Below are positions 36,077 through 37,922 of a stretch of 37,922 bases of DNA, in pieces. Location of the stretch: the NCBI GenBank assembly GCA_030041385.1, contig JASHNY010000070.1, positions 1 through 37,922 of the forward strand. The letters run 5' to 3'. A program made the position numbers and the translations under genes. Position 1 is the stretch's first letter, and each line of letters begins with the position of its first letter. Source of the stretch: Alphaproteobacteria bacterium. GTDB lineage: Bacteria > Pseudomonadota > Alphaproteobacteria > ATCC43930 > CGMCC-115725. Below the pieces are notes generated by a model. That model made no database searches and was not told the DNA's origin. It saw only the letters and a list, made by a program, of their open reading frames with translations.

Positions 36077-37699
36077 CTAGGCGGCCCTGGCGGCGGCGCG
36101 TCCTTCGGCGCGGATCAGATCGGCGCCCTTTTCGGCGATCATGATCGTCGCCGCATTGGTGTTGCCCGAAATCACCGTCGGCATGACCGAGGCGTCGATG
36201 ACCCGGAGCCCCTCTATCCCGTACACGCGCAACTCGCTGTCGACGACCGCCATGTCGTGATTGCCCATCATGCAGGTGCTGACCTGATGAAAGGTGGTAC
36301 TGCCGTTGCGGCGGACATGGTCGAGCCAGCCTTCGTCGGTGTCGACCTCGCTGCCTGGCCAGAACTCGGAGACGACATAGCGCTGCATCGTCGGCGTCTG
36401 GAAGATGCGGCGCGCGATTTTGAGCCCGGCGATCATGGTTTCGCGGTCGCCGCGGGTTGACAGGTAGTTCGGCTGCATCGCCGGCAGATCGGCCGGGTCG
36501 GGCGAGCGGATTCTGAGCCAGCCGCGGCTTTCCGGCCGGCACGGGATGCACACCAGCGAGCAGCCGGGAAACGGGTGCATCGGCTTGCCCGGCTGGTCGA
36601 GGCTGCCGGCCAAAAACTGATACTGCACATCCGGCGAGGCGAGGCCTTCGCGGGTTTTGGCGAACAGGCCGATCGGCGCCGCGCCCATCATCAATACGCC
36701 CTTGCCGGTCAGGAAATATTCGAGCCCGGCCATGCCCTGGCGCACCCAGCTGCGCGAGATTTCGTTGATCGTGTTGCGCCGGCGCACCTTGTAGATGACG
36801 CGGCAGCCGAGATGGTCCTGGAGGTTCTCGCCGACGCCGGGGAGTTCATGGACGACTCCGATGCCGTGCTCGCGCAACAGCGCCGCCGGCCCGACCCCGG
36901 ACAATTGCAGCAATTGCGGCGATTGGATCGAGCCGCCGGCCAATAGCACCTCGCGCCGCGCCCGGATGCGGCGGGTGACGCCGTCCTGCACGTATTCGAG
37001 CCCGACCGCGCGTTTGCCGTCGAACAGGATGCGGTGGGCGAAGGCACGGATTTCGATCCGCAAATTCGGCCGCTTCAGCACAGGGCGCAGATAGGCGAGC
37101 GCGGTTGAGCAGCGGCGCATCTTGCGCACGGTCAACTGGTAGGTGCCGACGCCTTCCTGTTCGGCGCCGTTGAAGTCGGGGTTCGGCCTGTGGCCGGCCT
37201 CCTGCGCCGCGGCGATAAAGGCGTCGTGCAATTCGTGCGGCGCGCGCAAATCCGACACCGAGAGCGGCCCGTCATTGCCATGGAATTCGTCGGCCCCGCG
37301 CTCCTGGCTTTCGGCGCGGCGGAAATAGGGGAGCACGTCGTCATACGACCAGCCGGGATTGCCCATCTGGCGCCACAGGTCGAAATCCTGGCGCTGGCCG
37401 CGGATGTAGATGAGGCCGTTGATCGATGACGAGCCGCCCAGCACCTTGCCGCGCGGCCACGGGATGCGCCGCCCGCCCAGCCCTTCGACCGGCTCGGTCT
37501 GGTACTGCCAGGTGATCTTTTGGTTGTAGATGTTGCGGTAGAACCCGGCCGGAATATGGATCCAGAAATCGCGGTCCTTGCCGCCGGCCTCGATCAGCGC
37601 GACCTGCGTCGCGGGGTCGGCGCTCAACCGATTGGCGAGCACACACCCGGCCGAGCCGGCGCCGACGATGACGAAATCGGCCTCTGTATCGAACTGCAT
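36077..37699 (-). CDS. GMC family FAD oxidoreductase, choline dehydrogenase-like
   Basis: 540 residues. The FAD-binding Rossmann motif is [18 protein letters not shown], then LIEAGG; GMC signature 1 is [20 protein letters not shown] and signature 2 [16 protein letters not shown]. The active-site His is in [13 protein letters not shown], and [17 protein letters not shown] closes the FAD fold. Enzymes of this type oxidise choline or other alcohols; length and motifs match the BetA/alcohol dehydrogenase-like branch. No betaine aldehyde dehydrogenase or transporter is adjacent, so the substrate remains open. No signal peptide is seen. It seems to be a single-gene unit. Confidence 0.93.
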   Translation of the reverse strand: MQFDTEADFVIVGAGSAGCVLANRLSADPATQVALIEAGGKDRDFWIHIPAGFYRNIYNQKITWQYQTEPVEGLGGRRIPWPRGKVLGGSSSINGLIYIRGQRQDFDLWRQMGNPGWSYDDVLPYFRRAESQERGADEFHGNDGPLSVSDLRAPHELHDAFIAAAQEAGHRPNPDFNGAEQEGVGTYQLTVRKMRRCSTALAYLRPVLKRPNLRIEIRAFAHRILFDGKRAVGLEYVQDGVTRRIRARREVLLAGGSIQSPQLLQLSGVGPAALLREHGIGVVHELPGVGENLQDHLGCRVIYKVRRRNTINEISRSWVRQGMAGLEYFLTGKGVLMMGAAPIGLFAKTREGLASPDVQYQFLAGSLDQPGKPMHPFPGCSLVCIPCRPESRGWLRIRSPDPADLPAMQPNYLSTRGDRETMIAGLKIARRIFQTPTMQRYVVSEFWPGSEVDTDEGWLDHVRRNGSTTFHQVSTCMMGNHDMAVVDSELRVYGIEGLRVIDASVMPTVISGNTNAATIMIAEKGADLIRAEGRAAARAA

Positions 37700-37773
37700 G
37701 GTATTTCGGACCTCATTGCGACGGGAAGATCAAGAAGAGGTAGTCTCCTCTTACGATAGCATTTCCAATAGCC

Positions 37774-37822
37774 GTCATCCCGGCGCAAGCCGGGACCCAT
37801 GTCGGGCCTCCGCCGGGATGAC
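37774..37822. repeat. GTCATCCCGGCG palindrome
   Basis: Perfect 12-bp arms GTCATCCCGGCG (37774-37785) and CGCCGGGATGAC (37811-37822) around 25 bases; an inner hairpin CCCGGC-gcaa-GCCGGG partly competes. It is the fourth GTCAT...ATGAC element of the window, here between divergent genes. Confidence 0.75.
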
Positions 37823-37891
37823 AACGCGAGGAGCGGTCGTGGCGCGCGGCTACAATCTAACAGGCATCCGGCACAAGCGGGGGCGCTTCAC

Positions 37892-37922
37892 ATGTCTGCG
37901 ACGATGATCCTGGTCGGCGACG
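37892..37922 (+). CDS. Start of next gene, cut by window edge
   Basis: An ATG at 37892 with GGGGGC upstream opens a frame MSATMILVGD that reaches the edge. ILVGD at the N-terminus is seen in CapA-type (poly-gamma-glutamate synthesis) and other calcineurin-like proteins, but ten residues do not support an assignment. A second ATG (37904) could be the real start. Confidence 0.4.
   Translation, partial: MSATMILVGD

Noticed and set aside
35934-36080. 48-codon plus-strand gene
   Set aside because: No ribosome site, GC-triplet low-complexity end, overlap with the GMC oxidoreductase stop region.

Overview
The window is GC-rich, gene-dense bacterial DNA with GC-ending codons, short gaps and many 1-20 nt gene overlaps. 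Gene content and order point to an alphaproteobacterium, most likely Rhodospirillales-like. The main clues are the uvrC-pgsA-moaD-moaE order, a MarR/OmpR-regulator/histidine-kinase block resembling petP-petR beside a branched-chain aminotransferase, the BMFP (UbiK)-YbjN-proC series, a phasin, and GTCAT...ATGAC palindromes between genes. No rRNA, CRISPR array or complete insertion sequence is visible. The organism assignment is inference from gene content only.

Layout. 1-728: the edge of a probable integrated element (AlpA-like DNA-binding protein plus a cut-off small gene) at the 3' side of a tRNA-Ser(GGA) gene. 961-3110: comM, a cluster of short palindromic repeats, and a higBA toxin-antitoxin locus whose toxin has lost its middle. 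3202-7359: flavin monooxygenase, BMFP/UbiK, YbjN, proC, a TetR regulator and a phasin with dyad symmetries upstream. 7382-10983: histidine kinase, response regulator and MarR on the minus strand, divergent from ilvE. 11099-13630: aspartate-type aminotransferase, methyltransferase and NUDIX hydrolase, minus strand. 13771-22331: uvrB, a pteridine-reductase-like SDR, uvrC, pgsA, then molybdenum cofactor genes mobB-moeA-moaD-moaE. 22489-25579: an EF-G-like GTPase and the molybdoenzyme MsrP. 25711-27945: a phosphonopyruvate-hydrolase-like enzyme with an MmgE/PrpD protein. 28103-31158: an ATP-grasp ligase, a small possibly exported protein, an amidohydrolase and a lipoprotein. 31185-35291: a fatty-acid/CoA operon (DUF35 protein, thiolase-like protein, FadJ-like bifunctional enzyme). 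35436-37922: a small unknown gene, a GMC oxidoreductase and the first codons of another gene.

How genes fit together. UvrB and UvrC serve nucleotide excision repair. MobB, MoeA, MoaD and MoaE assemble the molybdenum cofactor, and MsrP two genes downstream is a cofactor user. The DUF35/thiolase-like pair and the FadJ-like enzyme look like one CoA-thioester pathway.

The strongest second-look items are: (1) a cassette at 33325-33736 with perfect 23-bp inverted repeats enclosing a decayed GxxExxY (PD-(D/E)XK) gene, sitting in the middle of the CoA operon; (2) a palindromic element between moaD and moaE flanked by a 15-bp direct repeat that copies the moaE start; (3) an in-frame core deletion in higB with higA kept; (4) catalytic-residue changes in the thiolase-like protein, its DUF35 partner and the EF-G-like GTPase.
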